Assembly: GCA_022447405.1 (NCBI GenBank)
Contig: JAKVCE010000181.1
Span: 1 to 5,250, forward strand
DNA: 5,250 nucleotides
DNA from: Planctomycetota bacterium
GTDB lineage: Bacteria > Planctomycetota > UBA1135 > GCA-002686595
Reading direction: 5' to 3'
The first letter of the stretch is position 1, and each line of letters opens with the position of its first letter. Under the pieces are notes generated by a model. That model was not told where the DNA came from, made no database searches, and saw nothing but the letters and a program-made list of their open reading frames with translations. Both the position numbers and the translations under genes were made by a program. Positions 1-5,250 of this stretch are shown piece by piece.

Positions 1-7
1 CTCCTTA
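1..7 (-). promoter_or_regulatory. Probable ribosome binding site of a divergent gene off the left edge
   Basis: Read on the minus strand, positions 7 to 1 give TAAGGAG, a near-perfect Shine-Dalgarno sequence pointing out of the window. The same AAGGAG core lies 5 nt before the start of the minus-strand gene at 1874, so this genome uses that signal. A minus-strand gene beginning a few bases left of position 1 would therefore be divergent from the cystathionine beta-synthase gene. The start codon itself is outside the window, so this is an inference. Confidence 0.4.
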
Positions 8-56
8 CCTTCTCTGCGCCCTTAGGGCCCCAGTTCTCGGCCCACCTGTGCTTCGA

Positions 57-1472
57 ATGCCCATAGAATCGACCCCTTCCCCTCCCCTCCTCAACGCGAC
101 CCCAGAGAGCTCCGTGTCCAAGATCCTCGACTCCATCCTCGACGCCGTCGGCGGCACGCCGATGGTTCGCCTCAACAAGATCGGGCGCGACACCGGCTGC
201 GAGCTCCTCGCCAAGTGCGAGTACTTGAACCCTGGCGGCTCGGTCAAGGACCGCATCGGCCGTCGCATGGTCCTTGAGGCCGCCAAGTCCGGCCGCATCT
301 CCCCAGGCGACACATTGATCGAGCCTACGAGCGGCAACACAGGGATCGGGATGGCGATGGCCGCTGCGACCCTCGGCTATCGCATGGTCATCACCATGCC
401 CGAGAAGATGAGCCGCGAGAAGCAGGTCGTGCTCGAGGCCCTCGGCGCGGAGATCGTCCGCACACCGACAGAGGCCGCGTGGGACGCGCCCGAGAGTCAC
501 ATCGGCGTCGCGAACCAGCTGAGAGAGATCATCCCCAACGCGCACATCCTCGATCAGTACTCGAACCCCGACAACCCGAACGCGCACGCCGAGGGGACCG
601 CACGGGAGATCCTCGAGCAGACGGACGGCGAGCTCGACTACATGGTGATGACGGCGGGCACCGGCGGGACGCTCACCGGGATCGCGCGCGTCCTCAAAGA
701 GGCGAACCCGAACATCAAGGTCGTCGGCGTCGATCCGGTCGGCTCGATCCTCGCGGGTCCCGCCGAGGTCGGCTCCTACAAGGTCGAAGGCATCGGCTAC
801 GACTTCATCCCCGACGTCTTGGACCGCGACCTCGTCGACGAGTGGTTCAAGAGCGAGGACGGGCCCTCCTTCCGCATGTCCCGCAGGCTCATTCGCCAAG
901 AGGGCCTCCTCGTCGGCGGCAGCTCTGGCTCAGCGGTCTGGGCCGCGCGCGAGCTCGCGAAGCGCGAAGGGCCCGACAAGCGCATCGTCACGATCCTCCC
1001 GGACTCTGTGCGGAACTACATGACCAAGTTCCTCGATGAGGCCTGGATGAAAGAGAACGGCTTCGCGGAGGCCGGCTGGGAGTCCACGGACCTCGGGAGC
1101 TTGCTCCTGCGCATGCCCAAGCGCGAGCTGCTCACGGCGAAGAGCGCCGACAGCGTCGAGGCCGCCGTGGGCCGCATGAAAGAGAACGGGATCAGCCAGC
1201 TCCCCGTCCTCGAGGAGGGCAAGCTCATCGGGATCGTCACAGAGCAAGACCTCCTCGGGAAGCTCGTCGAGGACCGCGCGACGCTCTCGAGCGCGGTCGC
1301 AGAGGTCATGTTCCGCAGCGTCAACACCGTCCACAGAGACCAAGACGCCGGCTGCCTGCTCAACGTCTTCTCGCGGAACGAGATCGGCCTGGTCGTCGAC
1401 GATGACGGCGCCCTCGTCGGGCTCATCACCAAGATGGACCTCGTCGACTTCCTCGCGGCGAAGCCCTCCTGA
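57..1472 (+). CDS. cbs: Cystathionine beta-synthase with C-terminal CBS-domain pair
   Basis: Condenses homocysteine with serine to cystathionine using PLP in the cytoplasm, the first step of transsulfuration. Numbering from ATG 57 (471 aa), the PLP lysine is K64 in GGSVKDR. The substrate loop TSGNTG is at 91-96, the phosphate-binding loop GTGGT at 201-205, EGIGYDF at 244-250 and the ring-nitrogen serine S289 in GGSSGS. PEKMS at 115-119 and LPDSVRNYMTKF resemble animal CBS more than cysteine synthase (CysK). Two CBS domains follow, at about 350-405 and 409-467; each carries T-x-x-D (T395/D398, T458/D461), and the second matches the AdoMet-site pattern of human CBS. The N-terminal heme domain of animal CBS is absent. 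The start is uncertain: ATG 57 is the only nearby ATG but lacks a ribosome site, GTG 48 is in frame, and GTG 114, with weak GAGAG upstream, begins just where homology begins. The first 19 residues are Pro/Ser/Thr-rich and may be untranslated. Confidence 0.93.
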   Translation: MPIESTPSPPLLNATPESSVSKILDSILDAVGGTPMVRLNKIGRDTGCELLAKCEYLNPGGSVKDRIGRRMVLEAAKSGRISPGDTLIEPTSGNTGIGMAMAAATLGYRMVITMPEKMSREKQVVLEALGAEIVRTPTEAAWDAPESHIGVANQLREIIPNAHILDQYSNPDNPNAHAEGTAREILEQTDGELDYMVMTAGTGGTLTGIARVLKEANPNIKVVGVDPVGSILAGPAEVGSYKVEGIGYDFIPDVLDRDLVDEWFKSEDGPSFRMSRRLIRQEGLLVGGSSGSAVWAARELAKREGPDKRIVTILPDSVRNYMTKFLDEAWMKENGFAEAGWESTDLGSLLLRMPKRELLTAKSADSVEAAVGRMKENGISQLPVLEEGKLIGIVTEQDLLGKLVEDRATLSSAVAEVMFRSVNTVHRDQDAGCLLNVFSRNEIGLVVDDDGALVGLITKMDLVDFLAAKPS

Positions 1473-1478
1473 GCTCCC

Positions 1479-1874
1479 CTAGTCAGCCTTCAAGCGCTCG
1501 AGCGCTTGCACGCCGCCGACGATGGTCACGACCCCTGAGATCATCGTGAGCATGCCCGAGTTCAGCATCGAGAGCGCGCTCAGGGCGATCAGGACCCAGA
1601 TCCAGGTCTTGTTCATCTCCCAGGCCTTCCAGCCTGCGTAGAGCGTCAGGAGCTGGAAGAGGGTGAAGAGGCCAACAAGGAAGCAGCCTAGGCTAGCGAC
1701 GACGCCCACCCCGAGCGGGTCGACGCCCTCCTCAAGCATCGCTGCGCCCCCGACGAGGCCGAATAGGGTCGCCCCACCGAAGATGCAAAAGAGGGAGAGG
1801 ATCGAGGTGGCCACGGAGAGGAGGATCCCCACGCTGAGCGCGGGCGGGCGCTCCATGTTTTGCTCTGTCGTCAT
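1479..1874 (-). CDS. Small polytopic membrane protein of unknown function
   Basis: I do not recognise a family for this 131-residue protein. A short polar N-terminus (residues 1-11) is followed by hydrophobic stretches at about 12-45, 55-82 and 91-122, consistent with three or four membrane spans. A polar/aromatic loop, GWKAWEMNKTWIW, lies at about 81-93, and the C-terminus is charged (ERLKAD). There is no signal-peptide cleavage site, enzyme motif or cysteine pattern. The start is well supported: AAGGAG sits 5 nt upstream of the ATG, and the hydrophobicity pattern and G/C third positions hold throughout. The gene converges on the CBS gene (6 nt between stops) and diverges from the TRAP genes, so it is probably transcribed alone. 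It does not resemble a TRAP substrate-binding protein and should not be taken for the missing DctP. Confidence 0.8.
   Translation of the reverse strand: MTTEQNMERPPALSVGILLSVATSILSLFCIFGGATLFGLVGGAAMLEEGVDPLGVGVVASLGCFLVGLFTLFQLLTLYAGWKAWEMNKTWIWVLIALSALSMLNSGMLTMISGVVTIVGGVQALERLKAD
1491..1508. repeat. Perfect 18-nt palindrome at the convergent gene junction
   Basis: CAAGCGCTCGAGCGCTTG is identical to its own reverse complement over all 18 bases. It lies inside the last codons (QALERLK) of the minus-strand membrane-protein gene, starting 19 nt past the CBS stop codon. As RNA it could form a strong GC-rich stem read from either side, but with no unpaired centre the hairpin would have to open a few central pairs. 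No T-run follows on either strand, so it is not a standard intrinsic terminator. It could help end both transcripts, bind a dimeric protein, or be chance within coding sequence. Confidence 0.5.
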
Positions 1875-2018
1875 GTCGTCTCCTTATAGAGCCTCTCGCT
1901 CTTTGGCGCCTCCTCTACGCGATCGAGCCAGCACCATTCTCTCTTTTTCGCGATCCGTCTCGATGGCAGAGAGTTGCCTGTCTGCGATGAGGGCGAGGAT
2001 CGCTAGGCTCAGGGGACC
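1875..2018. other. Divergent intergenic region between the membrane-protein and TRAP genes
   Basis: This 144-nt stretch should carry the promoters for the leftward membrane-protein gene and the rightward TRAP operon. It is less GC-biased than the genes, with pyrimidine-rich tracts such as CTCTCTTTTT at about 1939-1948. A 5-bp stem (AGAGC 1888-1892, GCTCT 1898-1902) lies just upstream of the leftward ribosome site. The heptamer CGCGATC occurs at 1918-1924 and again at 1949-1955, spaced 31 nt, too weak to call an operator. I could not find a convincing -35/-10 pair in either direction. An in-frame TAG at 2004-2006 rules out any earlier start for the rightward gene. Confidence 0.6.
1880..1885 (-). 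promoter_or_regulatory. Ribosome binding site of the minus-strand membrane-protein gene
   Basis: On the minus strand these positions read AAGGAG, 5 nt before the ATG at 1874-1872. This close match to the Shine-Dalgarno consensus fixes the start and is the best evidence that the gene is translated. Confidence 0.8.
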
Positions 2019-2600
2019 ATGGACGCAGCGCTGCGCCTCTCCAAGCTCATCGACGCCCTGAACAGGGGTATCGCCCGCGCGATGGGCTGGGCACTCTTCG
2101 TCATGGTCTTGGTGGGCGCTTACAACGCCGTCGCCCGCTCGCTCGAGAAGGGGCTCGACCTCTCCCTGTCCTCGAACGCCTACATCGAGGCGCAGTGGTA
2201 CCTCTTCAGCCTCGTCTTCCTCCTCGGCGCGCCCTACGCCTTGCGCTCCAACGCGCACGTTCGAGTCGACGTCCTCTACGGCGAGCACCCCGCGCGAGGC
2301 AAGGTCTGGACGGACCTCATCGGGTCGGTCCTCTTCCTCATCCCCTTCTGCCTCTTCGCGATCTGGATCAGCTGGGACTTCGTCAGCAACTCGATCGAGG
2401 TCCGCGAGCTCTCACCTGATCCCGGCGGGCTGCCCCGCTGGCCGCTCAAGCTCGTCGTCCCCGTCGCCTTCGGGCTGCTCTGCCTGCAGGGGATCTCGGA
2501 GGTCGTAAAGCGCGTGGCCATCTTGCGTGGCATGAGCGCTGAAGAGGTCGGGCTGGATGAGCCCTCGCTCGCAGGCCGCGACGAAGGAGGGCCGTCATGA
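2019..2600 (+). CDS. dctQ: TRAP transporter small permease subunit (DctQ family)
   Basis: The small membrane subunit of a tripartite ATP-independent periplasmic transporter, which pairs with the large DctM subunit in the inner membrane. The 193-residue protein has four likely spans at about 20-40, 56-75, 97-120 and 141-162, the expected DctQ topology and length. Family features visible are EAQWYLFSLVFLLG (57-70), NAHVRVD (78-84) and the periplasmic-to-span-4 motif SPDPGGLPRWPLK (132-144). That last motif recalls the mannitol/chloroaromatic-type (FcbT2-like) or 2-oxo-acid-type TRAP branch, although substrate cannot be read from it. The start is firm: an in-frame TAG lies 12 nt upstream, and AGGGGA at 2011-2016 is a closely spaced ribosome site. 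The TGA overlaps the start of the dctM-like gene, so the two are translationally coupled. The gene normally found beside it, for the DctP binding protein, is not present here. Confidence 0.93.
   Translation: MDAALRLSKLIDALNRGIARAMGWALFVMVLVGAYNAVARSLEKGLDLSLSSNAYIEAQWYLFSLVFLLGAPYALRSNAHVRVDVLYGEHPARGKVWTDLIGSVLFLIPFCLFAIWISWDFVSNSIEVRELSPDPGGLPRWPLKLVVPVAFGLLCLQGISEVVKRVAILRGMSAEEVGLDEPSLAGRDEGGPS
2584..2590 (+). promoter_or_regulatory. Ribosome binding site of dctM inside the end of dctQ
   Basis: AAGGAGG sits 6 nt upstream of the ATG at 2597, within the last codons of the dctQ-like gene. Together with the ATGA stop/start overlap at 2597-2600 it fixes the dctM start and indicates coupled translation of the two subunits. 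Confidence 0.85.
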
Positions 2601-3943
2601 ACGCAGACCTCCTCGGCCCGCTCATGTTCGTGGTCGTCTTCCTCCTGATCTTCCTCGGCTACCCGGTCGCGTTCTCCCTCGGCGGCGCTGCGCTCATCTT
2701 CGCAGTGATCGGTGTGGACGCTGGCTACTTCGGCTGGGACTACATGGCGCTCTTCCCCGAGCGGGTGTTTGGGGTGATGTCGAACCAGGTCCTCCTCGCG
2801 GTGCCCTTCTTCATCTTCATGGGCACGATGCTCGAGCGTTCGCGCTTGGCCGAAGACCTGCTGCGCACGATCGGCCTCTTGTTCGGCCCCGTCCGTGGCG
2901 GGCTCGCCCTCGCGGTGGTCTTCGTCGGCGCGCTCTTGGCGGCCGCGACCGGTGTCGTCGGCGCCTCGGTAGTCGCCATGGGCATGATCTCCCTGCCAAT
3001 CATGCGACGCTATGGCTACTCCGATCCGCTCGCTACCGGCACCATCGCAGCGAGCGGGACCCTCGGGCAGATCATCCCCCCGTCCATCGTCCTCGTCGTC
3101 CTCGGCGATCAGCTCGGCGTCAGCGTCGGCAAGCTCTTCCTGGGCGCCCTCACCCCCGGCGTCGGGCTCGCCCTCCTCTTCGCGCTCTACCTCATCGTCC
3201 TCGCGCGGCTCCGCCCAGAGCTCGCCCCGGCGCTCCCCCCCGAGGAGCGCGAAGCCGTCAAAGACTTGAAGCGCCAAGTCCTCCTCGTCCTCATCCCCCC
3301 GCTCTTCCTCATCCTCGTCGTCTTGGGCAGCATCTTCGCGGGCGTCGCGACCCCCACAGAGGCTGGGGCGCTCGGCGCGGTGGGAGCGATGGTCCTCGCG
3401 AAGATGCACGGCCGGCTCAACCGCGAGACCCACGGCGGGACGATGCACGAGACCCTCCGGCTGACCTGCATGGTCGTGTTCCTGCTCGTCGGGTCGACCG
3501 CCTTCGCCCTCGTCTTCCGCGGGCTGAACGGCGACGTCTGGATTGAGGAGCTCTTGACCAACCTCCCGGGCGGCCTGATCGGCTTCCTCATCGTCGCCAA
3601 CCTCTCCGTCTTCCTCCTCGGCTTCTTCATCGACTTCTTCGAGATCGCCTTCATCCTCTTGCCGCTCCTGGCGCCCGCCGCGCGAGTCCTGTGCGGGGAG
3701 TATTTCCCGGACGCCGTCGGCGACGAGTACATGATCTGGTTCGGCGTGATGATCGCCATGAACCTCCAGACCTCCTTCCTCACCCCACCCTTCGGCTTCA
3801 GCCTCTTCTACCTGCGGGGCGTGACGCCCAGGGAGATCCCGACGACCGCGATCTATAAGGGCGCCGTCCCCTTCATCGCGATCCAGCTCGTCGCTCTCGC
3901 CGTGGTCGCCGCCTTCCCGGCCGTCGTGACCTACCTCCTCTGA
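2597..3943 (+). CDS. dctM: TRAP transporter large permease subunit (DctM family)
   Basis: The ion-translocating subunit of a TRAP importer in the inner membrane, which with DctQ moves organic anions delivered by a periplasmic binding protein, usually driven by sodium. The 448-residue protein is almost wholly hydrophobic, with a dozen or so membrane segments and re-entrant hairpins, and is of usual family length. Recognisable DctM blocks are NQVLLAVPFFIFMG (63-76), ATGVVGASVVAMG (117-129), the SGTLGQIIPPS loop (153-163), ATPTEAGALGA (251-261), FFIDFFEIAFILLPLLAP (343-360) and NLQTSFLTPPFGFSLFYLRG (389-408). A charged cytoplasmic loop lies at about 204-227. The D-F-F-E and QTSFLTPPFG blocks are the form typical of the FcbT3/2-oxo-acid TRAP branch; I cannot name the substrate. 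The gene follows dctQ by ATGA overlap and is followed after 23 nt by the sulfatase-like lipoprotein gene. Confidence 0.95.
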   Translation: MNADLLGPLMFVVVFLLIFLGYPVAFSLGGAALIFAVIGVDAGYFGWDYMALFPERVFGVMSNQVLLAVPFFIFMGTMLERSRLAEDLLRTIGLLFGPVRGGLALAVVFVGALLAAATGVVGASVVAMGMISLPIMRRYGYSDPLATGTIAASGTLGQIIPPSIVLVVLGDQLGVSVGKLFLGALTPGVGLALLFALYLIVLARLRPELAPALPPEEREAVKDLKRQVLLVLIPPLFLILVVLGSIFAGVATPTEAGALGAVGAMVLAKMHGRLNRETHGGTMHETLRLTCMVVFLLVGSTAFALVFRGLNGDVWIEELLTNLPGGLIGFLIVANLSVFLLGFFIDFFEIAFILLPLLAPAARVLCGEYFPDAVGDEYMIWFGVMIAMNLQTSFLTPPFGFSLFYLRGVTPREIPTTAIYKGAVPFIAIQLVALAVVAAFPAVVTYLL

Positions 3944-3966
3944 ACTCTTCGAGATATGGTTCCTGT

Positions 3967-5250
3967 ATGAAGATGCGCGCCGCGATCCTCGGCCTTGGCC
4001 TCCTGCTCTTCACCGCCTGCGGCGGTGCGGAGGTAAAAAGAAAGAACGTCGTCGTCGTCGTCATCGACACCCTCCGCGCAGACCGAATGTCGCTCTACGG
4101 CTGCGAGCGGAACACGACCCCCGCGATCGATGAGTGGTCCCGGCGGGGGGTCGTCTTCGATCACGCGAACGCGGCGTCCTCCTGGACGGTGCCCTCTATG
4201 GGGATGCTCTTGACGGGCCGGTACAGACAGGGGAGCGGCAAAACGATCACCGACAACCAGCGCCTCTTGAGTCAGGTGCTCCAGGCGGCTGGGTATCGAA
4301 CCATCGGGATCGTGGCCAACCCTGTCCTGAACAGCCTCCAAGGCTTCGACGTCGGCTACGAGCAATATCAGCTCACGAAGGGCAACTATGAGACCGCCCT
4401 CACCGAGCGACGGTGGGGCTGGCCGGGCAGCGTCGTCGTAGAAAAGGGCATCCGCTGGATGCGGGAGTTCCGCGACGAGCGGCCCTTCATGCTCTACCTC
4501 CACCTGATGGATCCGCACTATCCATACGCCCCGCAAGGGGGCGTCCCCTTTGCCTGGGAGGAGGACATGTCGAGCGAGCGCCGCGCACACTATGAGGGCA
4601 ACCTCGCGGAGGCCGACGCGGGCGCGATCACCGACACGCTCTACAGCCGTATGGAGGAGATGCTCGCCGCCTACGACGCAGAGATCCTGGAGACAGATCA
4701 AGAACTCAAGCGCCTCTTCGACTACCTCGACGAGGCGGGGCTCAGCGAGGACACGGTGGTCGTCCTGACGAGCGACCATGGCGAGGGGCTCTGGGAGCAC
4801 TCCTCAAAGGACGGCTGGGTAAACGAGGGGAGCTTCTCGCAGAGCATCGTCCCCGAGCTCTACCGCGGGCACGGCGAGCAGCTCTTCGGAGAGCTCGTCA
4901 ACGTCCCCCTCGTACTCGTTGGCCCTGGAGTTCCGGAGGGCCTCCGCGTTGAGAGAGCCGTGAGCCTGGTCGACGTCGTGCCCACGATCCTCTCGCTCAT
5001 CGACGTCGCCGCGCTCACAGACCTGCACGGGGTCCCGCTCTTCGGCGATCCCGCGCTCGAAGAGCGAGACGAGATCTTCTCGCACTGTGCGCGGGGGACC
5101 TCTGTGACTGTCGACAGCCGCTGGAAGCTGCACCTCCCGGACCAGCACGTCGCTGGCCGCGGAGGCTTGACTGCGCTCTATGACCTCCAAGAGGACCCTG
5201 GCGAGAACTCCCCCTTGGACGACCCCGAGATGGCGCAGGAGTTGGCTGGG
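3967..5250 (+). CDS. Sulfatase-superfamily lipoprotein hydrolase, 3' end cut by window
   Basis: An open frame of 428 codons without a stop, running off the right edge. MKMRAAILGLGLLLFTAC-G is a lipoprotein signal with Cys18 as the lipid site (Phe at -3 is slightly unusual); Gly at +2 would fit the outer membrane. Sulfatase/alkaline-phosphatase signatures follow in order: VVVVVIDTLRADRMSLYG (28-45; metal D34), SSWTVPSMGMLLTGRY (71-86), HLMDPHYPYAP (179-189), YDAEILETDQELKRLFDYLDE (236-256), TSDHGEGLWEH (268-278; metals D270, H271), GHGEQLF (301-307), VPLVLVGPG (313-321) and LYDLQEDPGEN (404-414). The last motif usually lies near the C-terminus, so little is missing. At the nucleophile position it has T74 in T-x-P-S rather than C/S-x-P-x-R, so it cannot carry formylglycine there; a phosphatase or phosphotransferase is possible. 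The start follows dctM by 23 nt with no clear ribosome site; ATG 3973 is an alternative. Confidence 0.9.
   Translation, partial: MKMRAAILGLGLLLFTACGGAEVKRKNVVVVVIDTLRADRMSLYGCERNTTPAIDEWSRRGVVFDHANAASSWTVPSMGMLLTGRYRQGSGKTITDNQRLLSQVLQAAGYRTIGIVANPVLNSLQGFDVGYEQYQLTKGNYETALTERRWGWPGSVVVEKGIRWMREFRDERPFMLYLHLMDPHYPYAPQGGVPFAWEEDMSSERRAHYEGNLAEADAGAITDTLYSRMEEMLAAYDAEILETDQELKRLFDYLDEAGLSEDTVVVLTSDHGEGLWEHSSKDGWVNEGSFSQSIVPELYRGHGEQLFGELVNVPLVLVGPGVPEGLRVERAVSLVDVVPTILSLIDVAALTDLHGVPLFGDPALEERDEIFSHCARGTSVTVDSRWKLHLPDQHVAGRGGLTALYDLQEDPGENSPLDDPEMAQELAG

Noticed and set aside
1884..1889. TATAAG on the minus strand as a possible -10 box for the membrane-protein gene
   Set aside because: It overlaps the ribosome site and would put the transcript start at or beyond the Shine-Dalgarno sequence; no matching -35 was found.
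1974..2009. TTGCCT with TAGGCT as a possible promoter for the TRAP operon
   Set aside because: The spacing is too long, the second hexamer matches only three consensus bases, and it lies too close to the start codon.
2276..3448. A 390-codon open frame on the minus strand opposite dctQ and dctM
   Set aside because: Its product is dominated by Glu, Asp, Arg and His with no domain. This is what antisense of a GC-rich membrane protein gene yields; the plus strand encodes a clear DctM.
2557..3546. A 329-codon plus-strand frame overlapping dctM
   Set aside because: Its product is Arg/Pro-rich low complexity, typical of an out-of-frame reading of GC-rich sequence; the true frame is dctM.
4048..4062. 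Five tandem GTC triplets at the start of the hydrolase domain
   Set aside because: They encode the Val run of the first beta strand (V28-V32), which is commonly Val/Ile-rich in this superfamily; triplet changes would not shift the frame, so phase variation is unlikely.
3931..4800. A 289-codon open frame on the minus strand opposite the hydrolase
   Set aside because: It overlaps conserved sulfatase-superfamily motifs on the plus strand, has no ribosome site or recognisable domain, and reflects G/C bias at third positions.

Overview
The window is GC-rich bacterial DNA. Codon third positions are overwhelmingly G or C, with CTC, GTC, ATC and GAC/GAG preferred, and genes are packed with almost no space between them. 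This usage, the eukaryote-like cystathionine beta-synthase and the lipoprotein member of the sulfatase superfamily would suit a large-genome lineage such as Myxococcota/Deltaproteobacteria or Planctomycetota. That placement is a guess from style, not a phylogenetic result.

Layout. (1) Positions 1-56 are a short upstream region; its minus strand ends in a Shine-Dalgarno-like sequence that probably serves a divergent gene lying off the left edge. (2) 57-1472 (+) encodes a full-length cystathionine beta-synthase: a PLP-dependent catalytic domain plus a C-terminal pair of CBS domains. (3) 1479-1874 (-) encodes a small, unrecognised polytopic membrane protein that converges on the CBS gene with only 6 nt between the stop codons. 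A perfect 18-nt palindrome lies at this junction. (4) 1875-2018 is a 144-nt divergent intergenic region. (5) 2019-3943 (+) holds the two membrane subunits of a TRAP transporter, dctQ-like and dctM-like, overlapping by ATGA. (6) From 3967 to the right edge (+) is a lipoprotein of the sulfatase/alkaline phosphatase superfamily, cut off by the window, starting 23 nt after the dctM-like stop.

How the genes may work together. The CBS gene is a stand-alone transsulfuration gene here (homocysteine + serine to cystathionine), with no sulfur-metabolism partner visible. The TRAP subunits and the sulfatase-like lipoprotein look like one transcription unit. A TRAP system imports organic anions using an ion gradient and normally needs a periplasmic substrate-binding protein (DctP), which is not in the window. 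A plausible inference is that the lipoprotein cleaves a sulfate or phosphate ester outside the inner membrane and the transporter takes up a product. However, the hydrolase has Thr where classical sulfatases have the formylglycine Cys/Ser, so true sulfatase chemistry is doubtful. I see no CRISPR array, mobile element, tRNA, rRNA or clearly new defence-type system in this window.
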